Source: Dyella mobilis (GTDB lineage Bacteria; Pseudomonadota; Gammaproteobacteria; Xanthomonadales; Rhodanobacteraceae). From it: 64,000 nt of DNA. Both the position numbers and the translations under genes were made by a program. Positions 30,002 to 38,853 of the stretch are shown here, piece after piece. Each line of letters begins with the position of its first letter. Position 1 is the stretch's first letter. The notes below the pieces were generated by a model. The model did not search any database. It had not been told where the DNA came from and saw only the letters and a program-made list of their open reading frames with translations. The stretch lies in contig NZ_JADIKF010000037.1 of NCBI RefSeq assembly GCF_016904945.1, positions 62,001 through 126,000 on the forward strand. Direction: 5' to 3'.

Positions 30002-31612
30002 ATGTCCGCACCCTCCGTCACCCCCATCCGCCGCGCCCTGATCAGCGTTTCGGACAAGACCGGGCTGATTGAACTGGGCCGGCGCCTCGCCGCCGCCAAG
30101 GTGGAGCTGCTGTCCACCGGCGGCAGCGCCAAGACGTTGCGCGAGGCTGGCATTACCGTCAAGGACGTCAGCGAACTCACCGGCTTCCCCGAAATCATGG
30201 ACGGCCGCGTCAAGACCCTGCACCCCAAGGTGCATGGCGGACTGCTTGGACGGCGCGGCACCGACGACCAGGTCATGGCCCAGCTCGAGATCGCCCCGAT
30301 CGACCTGCTGGTGCTGAACCTTTACCCGTTCGAGGCCACAGTCGCCAAGCCCGATTGCACGCTCGAGCAGGCCATCGAGAACATCGACATCGGCGGCCCG
30401 GCCATGCTGCGCTCGGCGGCCAAAAACTGGAACGACGTCGGCGTACTGACCTCGCCCGATCAATACGAAGAAGCGCTTGCCGAGATCGAACAACGCGGCG
30501 GACTGAGCCGCGCGACCCGCTTCAAGCTTTCCGTGGCCGCATTCAATCGCGTGTCCAACTACGATGGCGCGATCAGCGATTATCTTTCTGGCCTGAAGCT
30601 CAACGACGCACAGGATGCGATTGCCGGCCACGATGCTTTCCCGGAGCAGGTCAACAGCCGCTTCGTCAAATTGATGGATTTGCGCTACGGCGAAAACCCG
30701 CATCAACAGGCTGCGTTCTATCGCGACCTGCATCCGGCACCGGGCACGCTTGCAACATTCCGCCAGTTGCAGGGCAAAGAGCTTTCGTTCAACAACATCG
30801 CCGACTCCGACGCAGCCTGGGAGTGCGTGCGCAGCTTTACCAAGCCGGCCTGCGTGATCGTCAAGCACGCCAACCCTTGCGGTGTAGCCGTAAGCCTGGA
30901 TGGCATCGCGCGCGCCTATGACCTGGCCTATCAGACCGACCCCACCTCCGCCTTCGGCGGCATCATCGCCTTCAATCGCGAAGTGGACGGCGCCACCGCA
31001 CGCGCCATCGTCGAACGTCAGTTTGTAGAGGTGGTGCTGGCACCGGCCTATGCCGACGACGCGCTGAAAGCGTTCGCCAAGAAGACCAACGTACGCGTGC
31101 TGGAAATTCCGGTGCCGGCCTCGGGCGATCTCGCTCACGCCCATCCGGGCAACGATTGCCGCCGCGTGGGCTCGGGACTGCTGATCCAGAGCGCCGACCG
31201 CGGCATGGTCACCGCAGACGAGCTCAAGATCGTCACGCGCCGCGCACCGAGCGAGGCGGAGATCAACGATCTGATCTTCGCCTGGAAAGTGGCCAAGTAC
31301 GTCAAGAGCAACGCCATCGTCTACGCCCGCGACCGCCAGACCATCGGCATCGGCGCCGGGCAGATGAGCCGCGTCTACAGCGCACGCATCGCAGGCATCA
31401 AGGCGGCGGACGAAAAGCTGGAGGTGCGCGGTTCCGTGATGGCCTCCGATGCCTTCTTCCCGTTCCGCGACGGCATCGATGCCGCCGCGGCGGCCGGCAT
31501 CCGCGCCGTGATCCAGCCCGGCGGCTCCATGCGCGATGCGGAAGTCATTGCCGCTGCGGATGAGCACGACATGGCCATGGTGTTCACCGGCATGCGCCAC
31601 TTCCGCCATTGA
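30002..31612 (+). CDS. purH: Bifunctional AICAR formyltransferase / IMP cyclohydrolase
   Basis: Last two steps of IMP synthesis. 536 residues. N-terminal IMP cyclohydrolase domain ([47 protein letters not shown]) and C-terminal formyltransferase domain with the lysine-histidine motif [30 protein letters not shown] and the final [12 protein letters not shown]...[15 protein letters not shown]. The ATG at 30002 was chosen over 29972, which lies in the -10 box. Confidence 0.98.
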   Translation: MSAPSVTPIRRALISVSDKTGLIELGRRLAAAKVELLSTGGSAKTLREAGITVKDVSELTGFPEIMDGRVKTLHPKVHGGLLGRRGTDDQVMAQLEIAPIDLLVLNLYPFEATVAKPDCTLEQAIENIDIGGPAMLRSAAKNWNDVGVLTSPDQYEEALAEIEQRGGLSRATRFKLSVAAFNRVSNYDGAISDYLSGLKLNDAQDAIAGHDAFPEQVNSRFVKLMDLRYGENPHQQAAFYRDLHPAPGTLATFRQLQGKELSFNNIADSDAAWECVRSFTKPACVIVKHANPCGVAVSLDGIARAYDLAYQTDPTSAFGGIIAFNREVDGATARAIVERQFVEVVLAPAYADDALKAFAKKTNVRVLEIPVPASGDLAHAHPGNDCRRVGSGLLIQSADRGMVTADELKIVTRRAPSEAEINDLIFAWKVAKYVKSNAIVYARDRQTIGIGAGQMSRVYSARIAGIKAADEKLEVRGSVMASDAFFPFRDGIDAAAAAGIRAVIQPGGSMRDAEVIAAADEHDMAMVFTGMRHFRH

Positions 31613-31646
31613 TTCAGTGCAACGATGCAGGCTGGGTTGCGCAACG

Positions 31647-31683
31647 TAACCCAACATCGAGACGCGAGTGGATCGTTGGGTTA
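31647..31683. repeat. Inverted repeat taacccaac/gttgggtta after purH
   Basis: taacccaac (31647-31655) and gttgggtta (31675-31683) form a 9-base stem with a 19-base loop. A nearby gctgggttgcgc can also pair. Similar repeats are common between genes in Xanthomonadales. Here it may end the purH transcript. Confidence 0.55.
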
Positions 31684-31734
31684 TCCCCGGATCAAGTCCT
31701 GGATAGCCCAACGTGTGGCCCGCGCTAAGTAGCG

Positions 31735-32751
31735 TCAATCGGCGACCGTTACATCCCGCGCCGTCGAGGCGGCCTTGCGTCCATCCACATTCGCGCGTGC
31801 CGCATAGCGACGCGCCAACACCGCGCAAACCATCAACTGCATCTGGTGGAACAGCATCAGCGGCAGCACGATCATGCCGATCGCGTGCGCGGGAAACAGT
31901 ACATTTGCCATCGGCACACCACTGGCCAGGCTTTTCTTCGAGCCGCAAAACACGATGGTGATTTCATCCTCGCGATCAAAACCCAGCGCGCGCGATCCAT
32001 AACGGGTGATCAGCAAGGCGCAGGCCAGCAACACCGCATTGACGACCAATACACCCCCCAGCACCGGAAGCGGCAACTGCTTCCACAGTCCCTGCAGCAC
32101 CGCTGCACTGAATGCGGTGTAGACCACCAGCAGGATCGATCCCTGATCGACCAGGCCCACCAGGGGGCGATGGCGCTGCACCCAGCCGCCGATCCAGCCT
32201 TGCGCGATCTGCCCGGCGGCGAACGGCACGAACAGCTGCAGGACGATCTCGCCTACCGAATGCCACGACATCCCGCCCTGTCCGTGCGCCTGCAACACCA
32301 GCCCCGTCAGCAGCGGCGTGATGAGGATTCCGAGCAAACTCGAGGCTGAAGCTGCGCACACTGCCGCAGAAACATTGCCGCGTGCGATCGACGTAAAGGC
32401 GATCGACGACTGCACCGTCGACGGCAGCGTGCACAAGAACAGGATGCCCACGTACAGCGAGGGCGTGACCAGCGGCAGCAGCACCGGCTTCAGCAGCATG
32501 CCCAGCAACGGAAACAGCACGAAGGTGCTGGCAAGCACAGTCAGGTGCAGGCGCCAATTGGTAAGCCCGGACACCACCGCTTCGCGTGACAACTTCGCAC
32601 CGTGCAGGAAAAACAACAGCGCGATCGCCAGATCAGTCAACCAGCCAAACACCTGGGCACCGGCTCCACGACAGGGGACGAGGCTGGCGATCACCACCGT
32701 GGTCAGCAGGCAAAGTGTGAAATTGTCGGGCAGGAAACGGCGCAGGGACAT
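31735..32751 (-). CDS. SBF-like bile acid:sodium symporter family protein (YfeH type)
   Basis: 338 residues, about nine to ten membrane helices. Motifs ALLFFLHGAKLSREAVVSGLTNWRLH, LPSTVQSSIAFTSIARGNVSAA (the crossed-helix region) and CGSKKSLASGVPMANVLFP match the SBF-like family. Substrate unknown; probably sodium-driven uptake of an organic anion. It is divergent from a LysR regulator 104 bases away, which probably controls it. Confidence 0.87.
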   Translation of the reverse strand: MSLRRFLPDNFTLCLLTTVVIASLVPCRGAGAQVFGWLTDLAIALLFFLHGAKLSREAVVSGLTNWRLHLTVLASTFVLFPLLGMLLKPVLLPLVTPSLYVGILFLCTLPSTVQSSIAFTSIARGNVSAAVCAASASSLLGILITPLLTGLVLQAHGQGGMSWHSVGEIVLQLFVPFAAGQIAQGWIGGWVQRHRPLVGLVDQGSILLVVYTAFSAAVLQGLWKQLPLPVLGGVLVVNAVLLACALLITRYGSRALGFDREDEITIVFCGSKKSLASGVPMANVLFPAHAIGMIVLPLMLFHQMQLMVCAVLARRYAARANVDGRKAASTARDVTVAD

Positions 32752-32815
32752 GGCGGATACGCCGCAGAGCGGCGACCTGTAGGCGTTGGGACAGCGCTAT
32801 TTCACTGCCACCCAA

Positions 32816-32855
32816 TTGATAAATCAAATCGTTTTATCTGATACATTGATTCAAT
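32816..32855. promoter_or_regulatory. Divergent LysR-type control region with two palindromes
   Basis: ttgat-aa-atcaa (32816-32827) is a perfect 12-base palindrome of the T-N-A kind bound by LysR proteins. A second, attga-t-tcaat (32845-32855), abuts the regulator's start codon. The A/T-rich region between holds promoters for both genes. Confidence 0.5.
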
Positions 32856-33758
32856 ATGAGCATGAATATCAGCCTGCGGCAGTTGCGCGCCTTCCTGGCC
32901 GTGGCACGCCAGCGCCATTTCCGCCGCGCAGCCGAGCAACTGCACCTGAGCCAGCCGGCGGTGAGCCGGCACATCACCGAACTGGAGGCCGAACTGGGAG
33001 TGCGCCTGTTCGACCGGACCACTCGCGAAGTCGTCCCCACCGACACCGGCCGTTATCTGGAAAGCGCCTTGGAGCGTGTGCTGGACGAACTCGAAGGCGT
33101 GCTCGAGCACGTCCATTCCGAAGGCGAGCGGCGACGCGGCAAAGTGCGCATCGCTTCAGTGCCAACCCTGTCCGCCAGCCTCATGCCAATCTGCATCGCC
33201 GACTGCGCGCGTGCATATCCGGAACTGACCATCCAATTGCACGACCAGGCGCAGACCCTGGTGCTGGACAGCGTGCGTGGCGGCGAGGTGGACTTCGGCA
33301 TCGCCATCGATCCACCGGAAAGCAGCGACTTCGATCGCGAGACCATCATGCGCGATCCGTTCTACCTGGCTTGCCAGCCGAGCCACCCGCTGGCCGCACT
33401 GAAATCGGTGCCGTGGAAAAAGCTGCAGGGTCAGCGGCTGATCCTGCTGGATTATTCGTCGGGCAGCCGGCGCCTGATCGACCAGGCGCTGCACAAACAC
33501 GGCATTGCCGCCGACGTGGTGCAGCAAACCGGCCACACTCACACCGCTTTCCGCATGGTGGAAGCCGGACTGGGCATCACCATCACGCCCGCACTTTCAT
33601 CGCCACCGCCCTCCCTGGTGATGCGTCCGCTGACGCCTACCGAACAACGCACCGTCACTTTGATCCACCGCCGCCAGCGCTCGCTTTCGCCACTGGCCGC
33701 CCTGGTGTGGAACCGCCTGCGCGAACTGGCGGCAAACGGCAGGCTCACGTCTTATTGA
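32856..33758 (+). CDS. LysR-family transcriptional regulator
   Basis: 300 residues. N-terminal helix-turn-helix (LRQLRAFLAVARQRHFRRAAEQLHLSQPAVSRHITELE) and a C-terminal effector domain (GKVRIASVPTLSASLMP, GGEVDFGIAI, VEAGLGITITPAL). Divergent from the SBF-like transporter and likely its regulator. The ligand is unknown; an organic acid would fit the partner. Confidence 0.9.
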   Translation: MSMNISLRQLRAFLAVARQRHFRRAAEQLHLSQPAVSRHITELEAELGVRLFDRTTREVVPTDTGRYLESALERVLDELEGVLEHVHSEGERRRGKVRIASVPTLSASLMPICIADCARAYPELTIQLHDQAQTLVLDSVRGGEVDFGIAIDPPESSDFDRETIMRDPFYLACQPSHPLAALKSVPWKKLQGQRLILLDYSSGSRRLIDQALHKHGIAADVVQQTGHTHTAFRMVEAGLGITITPALSSPPPSLVMRPLTPTEQRTVTLIHRRQRSLSPLAALVWNRLRELAANGRLTSY

Positions 33759-33802
33759 GCGCGTGGCCGCTATCTTCCGAGTGCTACGCGAGGAGGATGT
33801 CC

Positions 33803-34513
33803 ATGCGTTACGAGCTCTATTACTGGACCGGCATCCAGGGCCGTGGCGAATTCATTCGCCTGGCGCTGGAAGATGCCGCAGCCGACTACGTCGACGTCAA
33901 TCGCAAGCGCGGCGACAGCGCCATGATGCCGTTCCTGCGCGGCAAGCAGGAAGGCGCCCTTCCCTATGCGCCACCGTTCCTCAAGGCCGGCCGCCTGGTG
34001 ATTGCGCAAACGGCAACCATCCTCGCCTATCTCGGCCCGCGCCTGGGCCTGGTGCCCGGCGGACTCGGCGCGGAAATCTACGCGCAGCAACTGCAGGCCA
34101 CCATCACTGATCTGCTGGCCGAAGTGCACGACACGCATCATCCCATTGCCGTAGACCTTTACTACGAACAGCAACGCTCCGCCGCGCGCAAGCGCGCGCA
34201 GGCATTCCGCGAGGAACGCCTGCCCAAATACCTCGCTTACTTCGAGAACGTGCTTGAACGTGGCAACGGGCGGCAGGCACTGTCGCGTCATTCGTATGTC
34301 GACCTGTCGCTATTCCAGGTTGTCAGCGGACTCGATTACGCTTTTCCCAACGCCATGCAACGCGTGCAAAAACGCATGCCGCGACTACGTGCACTGGCCG
34401 GACGCATTGCCGAGCGTCCCAATGTGCGCGCGTATCTGGCATCGCCGCGACGCATTCCATTCAATCAGGACGGCGTATTCCGCCACTATCCGGAGTTGGA
34501 TTCGTCGCGCTAG
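33803..34513 (+). CDS. Glutathione S-transferase (sigma/alpha-like)
   Basis: 236 residues. Begins RYELYYWTGIQGRGEFIRLALEDAAADYVDVN; Tyr7 is in the usual catalytic place. A helical domain with YVDLSLFQVVSGLDYAFPNAM follows. The ATG at 33803 has AGGAGG 6 bases upstream; the long reading from 32786 is an overlap with the LysR gene. The TAG stop (34511-34513) is part of the CTAG end of the repeat element that follows, so the present C-terminus may have been set by that insertion. The end HYPELDSSR looks slightly short compared with relatives, which cannot be proved here. Confidence 0.87.
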   Translation: MRYELYYWTGIQGRGEFIRLALEDAAADYVDVNRKRGDSAMMPFLRGKQEGALPYAPPFLKAGRLVIAQTATILAYLGPRLGLVPGGLGAEIYAQQLQATITDLLAEVHDTHHPIAVDLYYEQQRSAARKRAQAFREERLPKYLAYFENVLERGNGRQALSRHSYVDLSLFQVVSGLDYAFPNAMQRVQKRMPRLRALAGRIAERPNVRAYLASPRRIPFNQDGVFRHYPELDSSR

Positions 34514-34673
34514 GGCCTGTTAGCACTATTTTCGCAACCCGCGTTGCCGTTGAGTGGCCGCCATGCGGCGTCATCACTCGATCGTGTACGGACGTACACT
34601 CCCTCACTCTTCCTTGGCTGGCGCGCAAACAGCTCACGGCGCGGGCCACGAGAATAGTGCTAACAGGCCCTAG
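34510..34673. mobile_element. MITE-like repeat, copy A (164 bp, 25-bp terminal inverted repeats)
   Basis: Both ends carry ctagggcctgttagcac followed by tatt(t/c)tcg, as inverted repeats that match at 24 of 25 bases (34510-34534 and 34649-34673). The core includes the near-palindrome gtgtacggacgtacac. It has no open reading frame of its own. It lies in the opposite orientation to copy B at 57385, with about four differences over the first ~107 bases. CTAG at both ends could be a 4-base target duplication of an IS5-like element or part of the repeat. Confidence 0.85.
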
Positions 34674-35101
34674 AACAAGGCGATGACCAGCGACCCGGCA
34701 ACGATCAACAAACCGCCGACCAGCACCGACCAACTGGGTTTCTCGCCCAGCACGAGCAGCCCAAGCACGATGGCCATGGCCACGCTCAGCTTGTCGATCG
34801 GCGCCACCTTGCTTATCGGCCCCAATTGCAGCGCGCGGTAGTAGCACAACCACGAAAGCCCGGTGGCGATACCGGACAGGACCAGAAACAGCCAGCTATG
34901 CCATGGCAACCCGGAAGGCCTGGCCCATTCCGAGCGCAAACTGAGAATGCCCGCCGTTACCGCGAGAATCACCAGCGTGCGGATGAACGTGGCAAGGTTC
35001 GAGTTGATCCCCGCCACGCCAAGCTTGCCGAATAGCGCGGTGAGCGCCGCAAAGAACGCCGACCCCAGGGCGAACAGCAACCAGCTCTCGCGCAGATTCA
35101 C
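34670..35101 (-). CDS. Small EamA-domain (half-size DMT) membrane protein
   Basis: 143 residues with one EamA repeat of five helices (ALGSAFFAALTALFGKLGVAGINSNLATFIRT, then LQLGPISKVAPIDKLSVAMAIVLGLLVLGEKP). Single-repeat members form dimers, like EmrE-class proteins. Start at GTG 35101, with GGGAG 5 bases upstream; a TTG at 35116 is less likely. The TAG stop (34670-34672, minus) is the CTAG end of repeat copy A, so the end of this gene may also have been set by the insertion. Confidence 0.83.
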   Translation of the reverse strand: MNLRESWLLFALGSAFFAALTALFGKLGVAGINSNLATFIRTLVILAVTAGILSLRSEWARPSGLPWHSWLFLVLSGIATGLSWLCYYRALQLGPISKVAPIDKLSVAMAIVLGLLVLGEKPSWSVLVGGLLIVAGSLVIALF

Positions 35102-35131
35102 GTACGCTCCCGGCAAGCGCGTTGAGGAATG

Positions 35132-35671
35132 TCAGGAGCCGTTGTCTTCCGACGACGATGACGAAGCGGGCTTGCTGTCGCCCCAGTGCATGATCGTGTA
35201 CTGCACCGGCTTGATCGGAGGCTGTCCATTCTGGCCCTGGATGCGGCCATCGGGGTCCACGTTGTAGATCTGTTGAGGACCGACCCTGGGCGTCACGACA
35301 ATCATGTAGACCTTGCCGTTTTCGCGGTACTCCTGGATGGTATTTTCGCCTTCCTTGCGAACTTGAACATCCGGAGCCGAATTTCCATTGGCATCTGTCG
35401 TCGCCGAGGTGCCTGGCATCCTGGGCATCGGAATCGGCTTGCCCGGCAGATGGCTGGGCTGGAGTTCGGCCGGACTGGATGCCGGCTCGCCTTGGGTGGT
35501 TTCAGCCTTTGCAGGCGGCGCCTTGGCGGGATTCACACCCGGATCGTTCATGCCCGGCGGCGGCGGGGCCGGCGCGAAGTGCGGCGTGGCCGACGAGGAC
35601 GAAGAAGTCTGCGCAAAGACCGGCGACGCGGCCAGAACTGCGAGAGCGTACAGACAGACGGCGTGTTTCAT
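35132..35671 (-). CDS. DUF2782 periplasmic protein
   Basis: 179 residues. Signal peptide at the N-terminus (MKHAVCLYALAVLAASPVFAQ), then a Ser- and Pro-rich linker, then the DUF2782 core (VRKEGENTIQEYRENGKVYMIVVTPRVGPQQIYNVDPDG). Function unknown. In Xanthomonadales it regularly sits divergent from polA, as here (92 bases apart). The long reading from 35770 overlaps the polA start and is rejected. Confidence 0.85.
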   Translation of the reverse strand: MKHAVCLYALAVLAASPVFAQTSSSSSATPHFAPAPPPPGMNDPGVNPAKAPPAKAETTQGEPASSPAELQPSHLPGKPIPMPRMPGTSATTDANGNSAPDVQVRKEGENTIQEYRENGKVYMIVVTPRVGPQQIYNVDPDGRIQGQNGQPPIKPVQYTIMHWGDSKPASSSSSEDNGS

Positions 35672-35763
35672 GTCGAAGGCCTCGTTGGGGGGACGAATAA
35701 TAGCAGCGCCGGGTTCACCCGCCCGTGAACCGATCCCGGCCGCCGGCGTGCGAGAATGAGGGA

Positions 35764-38511
35764 ATGCCAAACCTTACGCTCATCGACGGCTCCTCCTATC
35801 TCTTCCGGGCCTTCCACGCGTTGCCGCCGTTGAGCAATGCCCAAGGCGAACCGACCGGCGCCCTGTTCGGCGTGGTCAACATGCTGCGCTCCACGCTCAA
35901 GGCCAGGCCCGATTACGTGGCCTTCGTAAGCGATGCATCGGGCCCGACCTTCCGCAATACGCTATACGACAAGTACAAAGCCAACCGGCCGCCGATGCCG
36001 CCGGAATTGCGCGCGCAGATCGAGCCGATGCTGGCGATCGTCGGCGCCCTGGGTTTTCCGATCCTGCGCGTCAGCGGCGTGGAGGCCGACGACGTGATCG
36101 GCACGCTGGCCCTGCAGGCGCACGAAAAAGGCATCGAGGTATTGATCTCCACCGGCGACAAGGATCTTGCGCAGCTCGTGCGCCCCGGCATCACGCTGAT
36201 CAACACGATGACCAACACCACCATGGACACGAATGGCGTGGTGGAAAAATTCGGCGTGAAACCCGAGCAGATCATCGACTTCCTGAGCCTCACCGGCGAT
36301 ACCGTGGACAACGTTCCCGGCGTCAACAAATGCGGCCCCAAGACTGCGGCGAAATGGCTGGCCGAATACGGCTCGCTGGACAACGTGATGGCCAACGCCG
36401 GCAAGATCGGGGGCAAGATCGGCGAATACCTGCGCGAAGCGCTGCCGGAACTGCCGTTGTCGCGCGAGCTGGTCACCATCAAGACCGACGTGCCGCTGGA
36501 CAGAACGGTCACGCAACTGAATTTGCAGGAGCGCGATACCGCGGCGTTGCGCGAATTATTCACGCGCTATGAATTCAAGGCGGCACTGAAGGAAATGGAC
36601 CATGCTGCAGCCGATGCCGCCGCGGCGACTCCGGCAAGCACCGAAAGCCCTGCTGCCGAACCTTCACGCATCGACACCTCGGCAACGCCGGCGGAACTGA
36701 GTGGCGAAGGCAAGTACGAACTCGTCACCACGCAGGCACAGTTCGACAACTGGCTATCGCAACTGCACGATGCACCGCTGATCGCCTTCGACACCGAAAC
36801 CACCAGCCTCGACGCCATGCAGGCGGACATCGTCGGCCTCAGCCTGTCGGTGCAACTGGGCCATGCCTGCTACATCCCGCTGGGCCACGATTATCCCGGC
36901 GTACCGGCGCAATTGCCGCGCGACGAAGTGCTGGCTGCCTTGAAGCCGATCTTCGAAGACCCCAAGCGCCCCAAGGTCGGTCAGCACGCCAAGTACGACA
37001 TGAACATCCTCTCGCACTACGGCATCGTGGTGCAGGGGCTGAAGCACGACACCATGCTCGAATCCTACATATGGAACGCCACCGCGACGCGCCACGACAT
37101 GGATTCATTGGCCAGGAAATATCTTGGCTACGAAACGGTGAAATACGAAGAGGTCGCCGGCAAGGGCGCCAAGCAGATTTCCTTCTCGCAAGTGGATCTG
37201 GATACCGCCTGCCGCTACGCGGCTGAAGACGCGGATATCACCTTGCGCCTGCATCACGCATTGTGGCCGCTGCTGCAGAGCGAACCGAAGCTGCTCAAGG
37301 TTTACGAAGACATCGAAATCCCGCTGGTTCCCGTGCTTGCCGGCATGGAGCAGCGCGGCGTACTGATTGATGTGGACGAACTGCGCAAGCAAAGCCAGCA
37401 ACTGGGCAAGCGCATGCTCCAGTTGCAGCAGGAAGCGTGGCAATCGGCGGGGCATGAATTCAATCTCGATTCGCCCAAGCAATTGCAGGCCATCCTGTTC
37501 GACGAACTCGGCTTGCCGGCCAAGCTGAAAACGCCCACCGGGCAGCCTTCGACCAACGAAGAAGCACTGGAAGCCATCGCCGACGATCATGCGCTGCCGC
37601 GGCTGATCCTCGAATACCGTGGCCTGGCCAAGCTGCGCTCGACCTACACCGAGAAGCTGGCCGAGATGGTCAATCCGCGCGATGGTCGCGTGCATACCAG
37701 CTATCACCAGGGCGCGGTGGCGACCGGCCGCATCTCCTCCAACGATCCCAACCTGCAGAACATTCCGGTACGCACCGAGGAAGGCCGGCGCATCCGCCAG
37801 GCCTTTATCGCGCCGAAAGGCTGGCTGGTGCTGGCGGCGGACTATTCGCAGATCGAGCTGCGCATCATGGCCCACCTGTCCGGCGACGAAGGATTGGTGC
37901 GCGCGTTCCAGGAAGGCGGCGACATTCATCGCGCCACCGCCGCCGAGGTCTTCGGGCTCGATCCCAAAGACGTCACCAGCAACCAGCGCCGCGCCGCCAA
38001 GGCGATCAATTTCGGCCTGATGTACGGCATGAGCGCGTTCGGGCTCGCACGCCAGCTCGGCGTGGATCGCGGCGAAGCCAGCGATTACATGGCGCGTTAT
38101 TTCTCGCGCTATCCCGGCGTGCACGCATTCATGGAAGCCACCCGCGAACGCGCCCACCGCGATGGTTACGTGGAAACCCTGTTCGGGCGACGCCTGTACC
38201 TGGAAAATCTCAGCGCGCGCAATCAGGCACTGCGTGCCGGTGCCGAGCGAGCGGCGGTCAACGCCCCCATGCAAGGTACGGCGGCCGACATCATCAAACG
38301 CGCCATGATCGCCGTCGCTGCGTGGCTGAAAGGGCGCGACGATGCATACATGCTGATGCAGGTGCACGACGAACTGGTCTTCGAAGTCCGTGCCGATGCC
38401 ATCGATACGGTGCGCGAAGCCGTGCGGGAGCGCATGTCGGGGGCCGCCGAACTGCACGTACCGCTGATCGTCGACGTGGGTGTCGGCAAGAACTGGGACG
38501 AGGCGCATTGA
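35764..38511 (+). CDS. polA: DNA polymerase I
   Basis: Fills gaps, removes RNA primers and does repair synthesis. 915 residues. 5' nuclease domain (TLIDGSSYLFRAFHALPPL, GVEADDVIGTLA, STGDKDLAQLV, SLTGDTVDNVPGV). Proofreading domain with an intact first exo motif (IAFDTETTSLDAMQ) and KYDMNILSHYG. Polymerase domain (NLQNIPVRTEEGRRIRQAF, motif A DYSQIELRIMAHLSGD, RRAAKAINFGLMYGMS, motif C QVHDELVFEV). The ATG at 35764 gives the standard start. An sX13-like RNA gene follows, as in Xanthomonas. Confidence 0.98.
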   Translation: MPNLTLIDGSSYLFRAFHALPPLSNAQGEPTGALFGVVNMLRSTLKARPDYVAFVSDASGPTFRNTLYDKYKANRPPMPPELRAQIEPMLAIVGALGFPILRVSGVEADDVIGTLALQAHEKGIEVLISTGDKDLAQLVRPGITLINTMTNTTMDTNGVVEKFGVKPEQIIDFLSLTGDTVDNVPGVNKCGPKTAAKWLAEYGSLDNVMANAGKIGGKIGEYLREALPELPLSRELVTIKTDVPLDRTVTQLNLQERDTAALRELFTRYEFKAALKEMDHAAADAAAATPASTESPAAEPSRIDTSATPAELSGEGKYELVTTQAQFDNWLSQLHDAPLIAFDTETTSLDAMQADIVGLSLSVQLGHACYIPLGHDYPGVPAQLPRDEVLAALKPIFEDPKRPKVGQHAKYDMNILSHYGIVVQGLKHDTMLESYIWNATATRHDMDSLARKYLGYETVKYEEVAGKGAKQISFSQVDLDTACRYAAEDADITLRLHHALWPLLQSEPKLLKVYEDIEIPLVPVLAGMEQRGVLIDVDELRKQSQQLGKRMLQLQQEAWQSAGHEFNLDSPKQLQAILFDELGLPAKLKTPTGQPSTNEEALEAIADDHALPRLILEYRGLAKLRSTYTEKLAEMVNPRDGRVHTSYHQGAVATGRISSNDPNLQNIPVRTEEGRRIRQAFIAPKGWLVLAADYSQIELRIMAHLSGDEGLVRAFQEGGDIHRATAAEVFGLDPKDVTSNQRRAAKAINFGLMYGMSAFGLARQLGVDRGEASDYMARYFSRYPGVHAFMEATRERAHRDGYVETLFGRRLYLENLSARNQALRAGAERAAVNAPMQGTAADIIKRAMIAVAAWLKGRDDAYMLMQVHDELVFEVRADAIDTVREAVRERMSGAAELHVPLIVDVGVGKNWDEAH

Positions 38512-38545
38512 TGGTCCCACCCAGGTTCCCCGCCAAGCGATGCAG

Positions 38546-38560
38546 CTAGGGCCTGTTAGC
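38546..38560 (+). repeat. Lone end of the TIR repeat family
   Basis: ctagggcctgttagc is identical to the first 15 bases of the repeat copies at 34510 and 57385, but no matching inverted end follows. It lies 34 bases after the polA stop and reads as a decayed or solo end. Confidence 0.6.
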
Positions 38561-38697
38561 CGATCCACGGGAAACGCCCCACGTGCCGAAGGTCACGCAT
38601 GCGTGTCATACAGATGAATCGCGGCTGACCCATTCGGGATTTTCTTTACCGGCGCGTGCAACTTCTGCGCTCTGGCGCGTTCTTAGTTATCGGATGC

Positions 38698-38813
38698 ACG
38701 CAACGGCATCCCCCGGCGCCCACCTCCCTGGGTCGCCACCCGGATTCGGACCTCTCCCCTGGGTTCCGACTCCACCGGCCCCGAGGACTCCCCCTAAGTT
38801 CTCGGGGCTTTTT
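38698..38813 (+). ncRNA. sX13: sX13-like small RNA with three C-rich hairpin loops
   Basis: Three successive hairpins end in a T tract. (1) ggcgccca (38715-38722) with tgggtcgcc (38729-38737), loop cctccc. (2) tcggacc (38746-38752) with gggttccga (38761-38769), loop tctcccct. (3) gccccgaggact (38778-38789) with agttctcggggc (38797-38808), loop ccccc-ta, followed by ttttt-type tract to 38813. Xanthomonas sX13 is a ~115-nt RNA encoded right after polA whose loops expose C-rich motifs that pair with G-rich ribosome sites. Place, length, loops and terminator all agree. The 5' end is estimated from a weak -10 (tagtta, 38684) and may be off by ~10. Confidence 0.75.
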
Positions 38814-38853
38814 CTTGCCCTGCGGCAGGACACGGCGCAGCCCAACCGTTAGG

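Noticed and set aside
32786..33802. 575-residue fusion frame through the LysR gene into the GST
   Set aside because: The part before 33803 is in a different frame from the real LysR gene and has no domain; the GST has its own ribosome site.
34461..34853. 130-residue minus-strand frame containing SCLRASQGRVRECTSVHDR
   Set aside because: It is translation of repeat copy A; the same peptide appears from copy B at 57.4 kb and is a typical false protein from this repeat.
38560..38813. Spot 42 (spf) as identity of the RNA after polA
   Set aside because: Spot 42 also follows polA, but is confined to enterics and relatives; the C-rich loops and taxon fit sX13 instead.
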